Below are positions 8,510 through 15,447 of a stretch of DNA of 63,901 nucleotides, piece after piece. The notes under the pieces are model-generated. The model saw only the letters and a program-made list of their open reading frames with translations. It did not search any database and had not been told where the DNA came from. The stretch's first letter is position 1. Each line of letters opens with the position of its first letter. This stretch comes from Streptomyces sp. TRM49041. Its GTDB lineage: Bacteria > Actinomycetota > Actinomycetes > Streptomycetales > Streptomycetaceae. Made by a program: the position numbers and the translations under genes. The DNA lies in assembly GCF_008271805.1 (NCBI RefSeq), contig NZ_VSRY01000156.1, forward strand, positions 10,642 through 74,542, given 5' to 3'.

Positions 8510-8560
8510 CTCGAGGATGGTGCGGAGATACATCTCCGTGGTGTCGATCAGTCCGGACAT
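7871..8560 (-). CDS. dmdR1: Iron-dependent repressor of the DtxR family (DmdR1/DesR type)
   Basis: A 229-residue DtxR-family regulator: N-terminal winged helix (recognition region SGPTVSQTVARMERDG), a dimerisation domain and a C-terminal SH3-like domain (SVVSVTESPGGVLVG). Every DtxR metal ligand falls at the canonical position: Met10, His79, Glu83, His98, Cys102, Glu105 and His106. With Fe(II) bound, such proteins repress siderophore and iron-uptake genes. The full length and these ligands support the streptomycete DmdR1 assignment. It starts with ATG at 8560 and is divergent from a SIS-domain gene; the shared region contains a DasR-like operator. A long open frame runs antisense through the gene, as described for dmdR1/adm in S. 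coelicolor. Confidence 0.93.
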   Translation of the reverse strand: MSGLIDTTEMYLRTILELEEEGVVPMRARIAERLDQSGPTVSQTVARMERDGLVMVAGDRHLELTEEGRRLATRVMRKHRLAECLLVDVIGLEWEQVHAEACRWEHVMSEAVERRVLELLRHPTESPYGNPIPGLEELGEKAEADPFLDENMVSLAELDAGDGKTVVVRRIGEPIQTDAQLMYTLRRAGVQPGSVVSVTESPGGVLVGSSGEAAELDADVASHVFVAKR

Positions 8561-8669
8561 ACGTGCCCCTCGATGCGTGACATTTCAACCTGCGGCGGCC
8601 CTGTCTCAATTGTTGCGCATCCCGCTGACAACCGTGCCGCTCAGGACAGGTCGGTGGCTGGATGCGGTA

Positions 8670-8696
8670 TTGACAGGGCAATGGTCCAGACCGCAC
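8670..8696 (+). promoter_or_regulatory. DasR-type (dre) operator with upstream TTGACA box
   Basis: AATGGTCCAGACCGCA, core TGGTCCAGACCG at 8682-8693, matches the DasR responsive element core TGGTCTAGACCA at 10 of 12 positions. It lies just downstream of a TTGACA hexamer (8670-8675) in the divergent dmdR1/SIS promoter region, about 35 bp upstream of the SIS start. DasR is the GlcNAc-sensing GntR repressor of streptomycetes and has been reported to control dmdR1. The -10 box is unclear. Confidence 0.65.
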
Positions 8697-8726
8697 GGTG
8701 ATCCGCGACACAACGAGAGGAAGGCC

Positions 8727-9488
8727 ATGCCGATGGGCGACAGCACGCTGGCCGGTCAGTTCTTCGACGCCGCGATCGGCCTGCTGCGGCGGGTGCGGGA
8801 CGAGGAGGCCGGGCACATCGCGGCCGCGGGCGCCGCCGTCGCCGAGACCGTCGCCGCGGGCGGCCGCCTCTTCGTCTTCGGCGCCGGCCACTCGTCGCTG
8901 CCCGCGCAGGACGTCGTGTACCGGGCGGGCGGGTTCGCCGTGATGAACCTGCTCGCCGTGCCGGGCGTCGTCGGCGTCGACGTCATGCCCGCGACGCTCG
9001 GCTCCGCCCTGGAGCGCGTGGACGGCCTCGCGGGCGCCGTCCTGGACTCGTCGCCGGCCGCGGAGGGCGACCTCCTGATCATCCTCTCGCTGTCGGGGCG
9101 CAACGCCCTGCCCGTCGAGATGGCGCTGAACGCACGTGCCCTCGGCCTCAAGGTGATCGGCGTCACATCGGCGGCGTACGCGAAGGAGACGAAGTCGCGA
9201 CACTCCTCGGGCACCTTCCTCAAGGACCACTGCGACATCGTCCTCGACTCCAAGATCGCCGTCGGCGACGCGGAGCTGACCCACGAGGGCATCGAGGCAC
9301 CCTTCGCGCCCGCCTCGACGGTCGTCACCAGCGCCCTGATGCAGGCCACCATGGCCGCGGCCGCCGAGGAGCTCGTCCACCGCGGCATCGAGCCCCCACT
9401 ACTGCGCTCCGGCAACGTCGACGGCGGGCACGAGTGGAACGGCCGCGTGATGGAGGAGTACGCGGACCGGATCTTCTACCGGAGGTAG
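8727..9488 (+). CDS. SIS-domain sugar-phosphate-binding protein
   Basis: About 253 residues with a sugar isomerase (SIS) fold. FGAGHSSLPAQD near residue 52 and the phosphosugar-binding LIILSLSGRNALPVEMA near residue 115 are the diagnostic segments, followed by GLKVIGVTS. SIS proteins bind or isomerise phosphorylated amino sugars; no other catalytic domain is present. The C-terminus carries GNVDGGHEWNGRVMEEYADRI, seen in actinobacterial members. Starts at ATG 8727 or 8733 both follow GAGAGGAAGG (8715-8724). The dre-like operator upstream suggests control by amino-sugar availability. Confidence 0.85.
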   Translation: MPMGDSTLAGQFFDAAIGLLRRVRDEEAGHIAAAGAAVAETVAAGGRLFVFGAGHSSLPAQDVVYRAGGFAVMNLLAVPGVVGVDVMPATLGSALERVDGLAGAVLDSSPAAEGDLLIILSLSGRNALPVEMALNARALGLKVIGVTSAAYAKETKSRHSSGTFLKDHCDIVLDSKIAVGDAELTHEGIEAPFAPASTVVTSALMQATMAAAAEELVHRGIEPPLLRSGNVDGGHEWNGRVMEEYADRIFYRR

Positions 9489-9511
9489 GTCCTTGCCGCA
9501 CGGCGCGGCCG

Positions 9512-9838
9512 AAGATCGAGATCTCCGTACCGGACAGCTATGCGTAGCGGGTGGTCGACGCCCTGCAGGCGGCGGGCGCAGCCCGCCGGGCGGCTACGAG
9601 CCCTGGACAGCCTGACACGGATCACCGGGACCTGGCGCCCCGCGCCAGGCACATGGCCGTACGACGGGGCGGTCGGGGAGGTCCGGCACGCCGACGAGTG
9701 CCGCGTCGAGTCCGCCTGCGACGAGGAACAGGCCGGGGCGGCACTGCGGGCGATGCACGACGCGCACCCGCATATGGAGGCGGTCGTGCACTTCCTGCCA
9801 CTGACGAGCCGTGGCCCCCGGGCCCGGGCCGCGGGCCA
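9512..9838 (+). pseudogene. Decayed Nif3-like (YqfO insert / PII-like) domain gene
   Basis: Pieces of one protein can be read in three frames. Frame 2 gives KIEISVPDSYA, a TAG stop at 9545-9547, then RVVDALQAAGAAR. Frame 1 gives GGYEPWTA and a stop. Frame 3 gives GTWRPAPGTWPYDGAVGEVR followed by ACDEEQAGAALRAMHDAHPH and EAVVHFLPL. Together they follow the order seen in Nif3/YqfO insert domains (interaction-surface strand, GxGxWRP..GAxPYxG..GE, then AxxxAHPYEE.aY.l.pL). A stop codon and at least two frameshifts mean it cannot make the full protein. It follows the SIS gene and borders the accessory block to its right. Confidence 0.65.
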
Positions 9839-10258
9839 CCGCCCCTTCCCGCTCGTATCGACGTGCAGCTCTGCCGTATGGGGGTTCCGCCTCAGACCCC
9901 TGTGTCACAGCCGCACGGCGCTCACCTCAATCCCACCAAGCCCTTCGAGCAGGGAGGGTACGCGGCATCCGGCGGGTGCAGGGCGAGCGCGGCGTCACGC
10001 AGAGAAACACGACCCCGCTGAGCGCACCCCTGCATAACGGATGAGACACGATCAGCTGCAGGAGCATCAGGTTCCACTTGCTAAATGATCAACAACCTCC
10101 CTACTCTGCAGTGCCCCCCGCCAAACATGACGGTGTACAGGCAAAACTGCAGGTCCGAGGCAACTCACGGGTAATGAAGTTCAGGGCTGGCCCCTGACAC
10201 CAGACGCACTCGTCGAAGCGCGGCCTCAGTGTTTGCTCCCCCTGAAAGGTCTGAAATC
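9839..10258. other. Intergenic stretch upstream of the I36-type gene
   Basis: About 420 bp without a supportable gene. The right half (10040-10200) is clearly less GC-rich than the window average. It holds a candidate promoter at 10078-10107. Confidence 0.45.
10078..10107 (+). promoter_or_regulatory. Candidate promoter for the I36-type secreted protein
   Basis: TTGCTA (10078-10083), an 18-bp spacer and TACTCT (10102-10107) form a plausible housekeeping promoter about 150 bp upstream of the start codon. The boxes are only partial matches. Confidence 0.35.
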
Positions 10259-10693
10259 GTGAACAAGATAGGTGCCCGCGCTCTGCGCGTTGCCGCCATC
10301 AGTGCAGCCTCCGTGGCTCTGGTCGTCGCCAACACGGGCTCAGCCAGCGCTGCGCAGTACAACGGCATCTGTGACGCCAAGGAAGTGTGCATCTACAAGC
10401 ACACATACCTGAACGGCCCCTGGATTGATCACCAGTACGCGGATCCGAACTACACCAACAACACCTGGACGGGGGGAGGCTACCCGAGTCAGGGCACCAA
10501 CGATGAAGCCTCGTCGCTGGACAGTTGGGACACCAACTGGAAGGTGCGCTTCTTCACCAACGCCTACTACGGGGGTAGCTGGCAGACCCTCGGTGTGTAC
10601 GCACGCGCCAACACGGTCACGTACAACGACCAGTACAGCTCGCACTGCTGGAACGACGGCGGTGTGAGCGGCTACGCCCAGTGTGACTTCTGA
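10259..10693 (+). CDS. Secreted peptidase-inhibitor I36-like (beta/gamma-crystallin-like) protein
   Basis: 144 residues: a signal peptide (MNKIGARALRVAAISAASVA..., likely cleaved after SASAA near residue 31) and a mature domain of about 113 residues rich in Tyr, Trp, Asn and Gly. CDAKEVCIYKH and NAYYGGSWQTLG resemble the I36/crystallin-like fold of SMPI-type inhibitors and related streptomycete secreted proteins. Four cysteines (two in the ICDAKEVC segment, one in HCWND, one in the terminal QCDF) could make two disulfides. Start: GTG 10259 has GAAAGG at 10244-10249, nine bases upstream; the longer frame from 10229 lacks a comparable site. Followed by a strong hairpin. Inhibitory activity is not shown by sequence. 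Confidence 0.75.
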   Translation: MNKIGARALRVAAISAASVALVVANTGSASAAQYNGICDAKEVCIYKHTYLNGPWIDHQYADPNYTNNTWTGGGYPSQGTNDEASSLDSWDTNWKVRFFTNAYYGGSWQTLGVYARANTVTYNDQYSSHCWNDGGVSGYAQCDF

Positions 10694-10712
10694 GAACCGA
10701 CCGGCAACCGAC

Positions 10713-10747
10713 CGTTCCCGTCCTGTATCTCCTTCAGGACGGGAACG
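10713..10747 (+). terminator. Perfect 13-bp stem-loop after the I36-type gene
   Basis: CGTTCCCGTCCTG (10713-10725) pairs perfectly with CAGGACGGGAACG (10735-10747) around a 9-base loop. It lies between the I36-type gene and the lipoprotein gene and probably ends or attenuates transcription there. Confidence 0.75.
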
Positions 10748-10789
10748 CGGGACCGCACATCTCCCGAACTGTGATTGGAAGACCTCACC

Positions 10790-11692
10790 GTGCCCGATAC
10801 AGCTTGCCGTAGTGCCCGATTCCCGCTGTCGGCGTATGCGGGTCTCCTTGCCACGATGGCGGTTCTCGCGACCGGATGCGCCTCCACGGACGCGGGAGAC
10901 GGACAGTCGGACGCAGTTGGCAAACCCATAGCCGTCGGCAAGGTGCCTGTCGTCACCAGCGCTGAGCAGTTGACGTTCCCCCTGGACGCATATCAGTTGA
11001 GCCTGCGGGAGTCCCGGCAGATCGAGGAAGCTCTCGACAGCCTCGTGGTCGACTGCATGACGAAGCAGGGGTTCAACTGGGCCGCGCCTCAGCGGCCCCC
11101 GCTGCGCGACGGTGGCCGGAACGGCCGCCGATACGGACTGCTCGACCCCGAAGAAGGAAGCCGGACCGGCTATCACGGCACCGTCTCCACGGGTAAGGGC
11201 GCGAAAGGCAACGAGTCCGGGCAGGACGACTCACCGGCCGCCCAGCAGGCCGCAGGGCAGTGTGTCCTCTCCCAGCGGGCCAAGCTGAACGGCCAGCAGA
11301 AGGCTGACAAGGCCAATACGGGACCCGACGAGCAAATCGAGCAGCTCATCCTGCAGGACGCGGCCAGGGCCGAGAAGGATCCTCAGGTTCGTGCCGTGTG
11401 GGCCAAGTGGAGTGACTGCATGGAGGAAGCGGGCTACTCCTATGCGACTCCGTGGGACGCCAACAACGATCCAAAGTGGGGGAAGTCGCCGGCTGCGACG
11501 GACGACGAGAGGTCGGTAGCCACCGCCGACGCCAAGTGCAAGATCAAGCACAATGTCGCGGGTGTGTGGATGGCTGTGGAGATCGCGTACCAGAAGCGCA
11601 CTCTCGAAGCGAAAGCCGAAAGCCTCGAAGCGGCGAAGAAGACCAACGAAACGCGGCTTCGCAATGCCGCCGAGGTCATCGGCCGGGGCTGA
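10790..11692 (+). CDS. Secreted lipoprotein of unknown function
   Basis: About 300 residues with a lipoprotein signal (hydrophobic AYAGLLATMAVLATG, then the acylated Cys in ATGCAST). The mature part contains two similar cysteine motifs, DCMTKQGFNW and DCMEEAGYSYATP, suggesting a duplicated or disulfide-linked fold, and ends in a charged helix. Start: GTG 10790 has GGAAG at 10777-10781; a TTG at 10775 is the alternative. It is the first gene of a block with an adaptor, ATPase and permease, so it may be the surface partner of that exporter. No database-level family was recognised. Confidence 0.75.
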   Translation: MPDTACRSARFPLSAYAGLLATMAVLATGCASTDAGDGQSDAVGKPIAVGKVPVVTSAEQLTFPLDAYQLSLRESRQIEEALDSLVVDCMTKQGFNWAAPQRPPLRDGGRNGRRYGLLDPEEGSRTGYHGTVSTGKGAKGNESGQDDSPAAQQAAGQCVLSQRAKLNGQQKADKANTGPDEQIEQLILQDAARAEKDPQVRAVWAKWSDCMEEAGYSYATPWDANNDPKWGKSPAATDDERSVATADAKCKIKHNVAGVWMAVEIAYQKRTLEAKAESLEAAKKTNETRLRNAAEVIGRG

Positions 11693-11743
11693 TGCGGGAC
11701 CCTCGGATCGGCCCACACACCGAGCGTGTCAAAGGAGTGCGAC

Positions 11744-13207
11744 GTGTCCCGTGAACTCATGGTCAGCGGGCCTGCGGATGAGCGCAGCACCGCCAGGAGT
11801 GGCCTGTCGCGGCGGCGGCGCTGGGTGGCCGCGATAGCGGTGGGCGCGGCGCTGGCGGCGGCAGCCGGCGTCGGGGCATCCACAGTGGTCAAGTCGCCGG
11901 CCCAGGCGGCCGCGGAGGCCGGGCCACCTCCCGCGGATGTCCTCACCGCTGCGGTCGAACGGCGTGTGCTGCGGGATACGGTCATTCTCCGCGGCAGGGT
12001 GACCGCTGGTCAGACCGTCTCGGTCACGCCTGCGGTCAGCGGCGGCGAGGGGGCCACCCGGCCGGTGGTGACCAAGCTGGCGGTCAAGTCCGGGGACGTG
12101 GTCTCCGCCGGCAAGGTGCTGCTTGAGGTGTCGGGACGACCTGTGTTCGTGCTTGAGGGCGGGCTTCCGGTGTACCGAGATCTGAAGCCGGGGGCCGAAG
12201 GCGAGGACGTGGCCCAACTGCAGAAGGCGCTCAGTGCGTTGGGGCACAGCACCGGATCGGACACGTCGGGGAGGTTCGGGGCCGGTACGAAGGCGGCGCT
12301 CAAGGCCTTCTACGCCTCGATCGGTTACGACGCTCTGCCCGCACAGGCGGACGGCGGTGCCGCCGTCAAGGCGGCGGAGGAAATGGTCACTTCATCGCAG
12401 CGGGCGCTGGAGGACGCCCAGGACGCGCTGCGGGCGGCATCGGCGGGTGCCACCGAGGAGGACGGAGGCAAAGCGAGTGGCGGTGCCTCCGACCAGGACC
12501 TCCGCAAGGCCGTCACGCGGGCCGAGGCGGACCTGGCGAAGGCGCGTGAGGCGCTGGCTTCGGCGCAGGCCGCCAACGGTCCCATGCTTCCCGCAGGGGA
12601 GGTGGTGTTCCTGAAGGCGTTTCCGGCTCGGGTGGACACTGTGACGGCAGGGGTCGGCTCGCCCGTGTCGGGGCCGGTTCTGACGATTTCCGCCGGTGCC
12701 CTGGTCATCGAAGGGCATCTGCAGCAGCACCAGAAGGGCATGGTGCGCCCCGGTCAGAAGGTACAGATCCTGTCGGAGCTCAGCGGCATCACCAGCACTG
12801 CGAAGGTGCACACGGTCGCGGACAGCATCGATACCGGCCAGGTCCGTGCCGGCGGTCAGGATGCGAGTGGTGAGGGTGGCGGGCCCGCCGGTAGGCAGGG
12901 GTATCTCGTCGTGGTCCAGCCGGACAAGCCACTGGACGCGAAGCTCGCCGGTCAGGACGTGCGCCTGACGATCGAGGCGGCGTCCACGGACGGCGACGCA
13001 CTGGTCGTACCGATCACGGCGATCTCGGCGGGGGCCGACGGGAAGACCACGGTCACCGTTGTCACCGATGCCGGGGCGCAGCAGCGCGTGGAGGTGCGCC
13101 CGGGGACCACGGGGGACGGATACGTGGAGATCGTTCCCGTGGATTCCGGTTCGCTGAGTGAGGGTGATGCCGTGGTGACAGGCGTTGACGCGCGGATCGC
13201 GAGGTGA
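11744..13207 (+). CDS. Peptidoglycan-binding-domain membrane-fusion (adaptor) protein of an ABC exporter
   Basis: 487 residues: an N-terminal membrane segment after SRRRRWVAAIAVG, a beta-barrel/lipoyl-like segment (ILRGRVTAGQTVSV...), a peptidoglycan-binding domain 1 (LKPGAEGEDVAQLQKALSAL, then GRFGAGTKAALKAFY), a coiled coil (QRALEDAQDALRAA; AEADLAKAREALASAQ) and a C-terminal HlyD/MacA-like barrel. The inserted peptidoglycan-binding domain is typical of Gram-positive MacA-like adaptors. Start: GTG 11744 has AAAGGAG at 11731-11737. Its stop overlaps the ATPase start by 4 bp. It likely links the FtsX-like permease to the cell wall. Confidence 0.85.
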   Translation: MSRELMVSGPADERSTARSGLSRRRRWVAAIAVGAALAAAAGVGASTVVKSPAQAAAEAGPPPADVLTAAVERRVLRDTVILRGRVTAGQTVSVTPAVSGGEGATRPVVTKLAVKSGDVVSAGKVLLEVSGRPVFVLEGGLPVYRDLKPGAEGEDVAQLQKALSALGHSTGSDTSGRFGAGTKAALKAFYASIGYDALPAQADGGAAVKAAEEMVTSSQRALEDAQDALRAASAGATEEDGGKASGGASDQDLRKAVTRAEADLAKAREALASAQAANGPMLPAGEVVFLKAFPARVDTVTAGVGSPVSGPVLTISAGALVIEGHLQQHQKGMVRPGQKVQILSELSGITSTAKVHTVADSIDTGQVRAGGQDASGEGGGPAGRQGYLVVVQPDKPLDAKLAGQDVRLTIEAASTDGDALVVPITAISAGADGKTTVTVVTDAGAQQRVEVRPGTTGDGYVEIVPVDSGSLSEGDAVVTGVDARIAR

Positions 13208-13935
13208 CCGTGCCGGTGACCGGCCGCCCGGCCTCCCTCCACCCCGACGCCACCACCCCGCCGGTCATCGAGCTACGGCAGGTGGGCCTGACATACTCCG
13301 GCCCCCCGCCGGTGGAGGCCTTGAAACCATGTGAACTCGTCATCCGCAGAGGTGAGTTCGTCACCGTGGTCGGCCCCTCAGGGTCGGGCAAGTCCACGTT
13401 CCTGAACATCGTGGGACTTCTGGACGCGCCGACGGCGGGAACCTTCCTGCTGGACGGCATCGACACCGGGAAGCTCGGGGACGGCGACCGCACAAGCCTT
13501 CGTGGCCGCCGAATCGGCTTCGTCTTCCAGTCCTTCCATCTCCTGCCGCACCGCAGCTCTTTGGAGAATGTCATCCTCGCCATGGTCTACAGCGGCGTGC
13601 CCCGGTCCCAGCGCCGGGAACGGGCCCGTGAGGCACTGGTCCGTGTCGGCCTGGAGCACCGCATCGATGCCGCACCGACGAGGCTCTCCGGGGGTGAGCG
13701 CCAGCGTGTCGCGATCGCCCGGGCCTTGGTGGCCAGACCCTCGCTGCTGCTGTGCGACGAACCGACGGGCAACCTGGACACGAGCAACGCGCAGACGGTC
13801 CTGACGCTTCTGGACGATCTGCATGCGGAGGGCATGACCGTTGTGGTCATCACCCATGATCCGCAGACTGCGGCACGTGGTTCCCGAACCGTTGCGATCC
13901 GCGACGGTGTTCTCGAGGAGCAGGTGGTCGCGTGA
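13204..13935 (+). CDS. ABC transporter ATP-binding protein (MacB/LolD type)
   Basis: 243 residues with a complete ATPase: Walker A GPSGSGKST near residue 60, signature LSGGERQRVAIARAL, Walker B LLLCDEPTGNLD, and switch histidine VVITHD. The sequence ends shortly after, as in LolD/MacB ATPases. It starts with GTG overlapping the adaptor stop and its own stop overlaps the permease GTG, so adaptor, ATPase and permease are made as a coupled unit. Such complexes usually expel peptides, lipids or antibiotics, or act mechanically on envelope proteins. Confidence 0.92.
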   Translation: MTVPVTGRPASLHPDATTPPVIELRQVGLTYSGPPPVEALKPCELVIRRGEFVTVVGPSGSGKSTFLNIVGLLDAPTAGTFLLDGIDTGKLGDGDRTSLRGRRIGFVFQSFHLLPHRSSLENVILAMVYSGVPRSQRRERAREALVRVGLEHRIDAAPTRLSGGERQRVAIARALVARPSLLLCDEPTGNLDTSNAQTVLTLLDDLHAEGMTVVVITHDPQTAARGSRTVAIRDGVLEEQVVA

Positions 13936-15188
13936 GGTTCTCTCGTCGAAGCCGTCGAAGCCGCAGGAAGCGACTCATCGAGCCGTCGCGCTTCGCCTGG
14001 CGCGACCTGCTGTCGGAGTCGCTGGCCGGGATGCTGCAGCGCCCGGCCCGCTCCGCTCTGACAACTCTGGGTACGGTCCTGGGCGTCGGCGCGTTCGTGG
14101 CCGTCCTCGGCCTGACGGCCACCACGTCCTCGCAGATCGACGCACGTTTCAACATCTTGTCCGCGACAGAGGTGACCGTCCTGGACGTCGCCCGGGAACA
14201 GAACGAGTTCGCCGGACCGGCGTTCCCCGAGGACGCCGACGAACGCATCGAGAAGCTCAACGGGGTCAAGCACGCGGGTGTGTACTGGACCCTTCGGACA
14301 GACGGTGACGTCTCGGTGCGTTCGTCCCCGGTCGGGCGTGGCGCCGACGGCGCCAGGATCGACGTGGTGGCCGCCTCTCCCGGAGTCCTGCGGGCTGCGG
14401 CACCCCGGCTCTCCCAGGGCCGGATCTACGACGACTACGTGTCGGACTCCGCCCAGCCCGTCGCCGTCATCAGCTCCAGCACCGCCGCCCGCCTCGGCAT
14501 CACGACACTGGAAACCCGTCCGGCCATCTTCATCGGTGACGAGCCGTTCACCGTCACCGGCATCGTCGAGGACGTCGAGCGCAAAGCCGATCTGCTGCTC
14601 TCCGTCATGGTCCCGCGCACCACCGCGGAACGGATCTGGGGCCCGCCCTCCGAGTCCCCCGCATCCATGCTGATCTCCACGGAGATCGGGGCGGCGCAGC
14701 AAATAGCCCGGGAGGCACCGACAGCGCTCCGTCCCGACCACCCCGAATACCTCAAGGCCGTCCCTCCCCCGGACCCGAAGACGCTGCGCTCTCACGTCAC
14801 CTCGGACCTCAACCAGCTCTTCCTGCTGCTGGCTGGGATCTGTCTGGTCATCGGTGCGGTGGGCATCGCCAACACGACACTCGTGGCGGTACTGGAGCGT
14901 ACGGGCGAGATCGGCCTGCGTCGGGCGCTGGGCGCACGCAGTCGGCACATCACCGCGCAGTTCCTCGCCGAGTCAGGCGTCCTGGGCGGCCTGGGAGGCC
15001 TCATCGGCACCTCCCTCGGCACCGTCACCGTGGTTGTCGTCTCCATCGCGCGGGAATGGACGCCTGTCGTCCACCCTGGCACAGTCGTATCCGCCCCGGC
15101 GATCGGCCTGGCCACAGGCCTGATAGCAGGCCTCTACCCTGCCTGGCGAGCCAGCCGGATCCAGCCCGCCGAGGCGCTCCGTCGCTGA
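13932..15188 (+). CDS. FtsX/MacB-like ABC transporter permease
   Basis: 418 residues: an N-terminal membrane segment near residues 45-65 (LTTLGTVLGVGAFVAVLGLT), a large extracellular domain of about 210 residues, and three C-terminal membrane segments (LFLLLAGICLVIGAVGIAN; ESGVLGGLGGLIGTSLG; APAIGLATGLIAGLYP) ending in ASRIQPAEALRR, the classic MacB C-terminus. The conserved TGEIGLRRALGA sits between segments 2 and 3. Coupled to the ATPase gene by a GTGA overlap. Last gene of the block; a remnant of an unrelated gene begins within 20 bp. Confidence 0.9.
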   Translation: MRFSRRSRRSRRKRLIEPSRFAWRDLLSESLAGMLQRPARSALTTLGTVLGVGAFVAVLGLTATTSSQIDARFNILSATEVTVLDVAREQNEFAGPAFPEDADERIEKLNGVKHAGVYWTLRTDGDVSVRSSPVGRGADGARIDVVAASPGVLRAAAPRLSQGRIYDDYVSDSAQPVAVISSSTAARLGITTLETRPAIFIGDEPFTVTGIVEDVERKADLLLSVMVPRTTAERIWGPPSESPASMLISTEIGAAQQIAREAPTALRPDHPEYLKAVPPPDPKTLRSHVTSDLNQLFLLLAGICLVIGAVGIANTTLVAVLERTGEIGLRRALGARSRHITAQFLAESGVLGGLGGLIGTSLGTVTVVVVSIAREWTPVVHPGTVVSAPAIGLATGLIAGLYPAWRASRIQPAEALRR

Positions 15189-15204
15189 CCCGACTCCCGA
15201 TGCA

Positions 15205-15438
15205 GGAGCTTGGCCTGACCGAGCCTCGCGCCAAGCGCTCACCAGCCGGTTACCGAATCCGCTGGCCTGCCCCGCCGCGTTCCTCGCCCAGCGGCTCACC
15301 GCGCTCCTCCCGCCGCCGCTCCCCGACGAGCCTGCCACCGACCGGCCCGACCCCCTCCAGATCTGCGACGCCTGCGGCCGCGCCTTCCGCGCCCCGGCAC
15401 CAGGCCGCTGCCGCGGCTGTCGACCGCAATCGGCGTGA
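15205..15438 (+). pseudogene. 3' remnant of a gene ending in a Cys4 zinc-ribbon-like tail
   Basis: An open frame with no usable start reads RQALTSRLPNPLACPAAFLA, then QRLTALLPPPLPDEP, and ends ICDACGRAFRAPAPGRCRGC plus five residues before TGA. The C-x2-C...C-x2-C pattern and AFRAPAPGRCR-type tail occur at the C-terminus of streptomycete helix-turn-helix proteins. Only the C-terminal third is present, abutting the exporter block, so this looks like the stump left by an insertion or deletion. Confidence 0.55.
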
Positions 15439-15447
15439 ACAGAGCCC

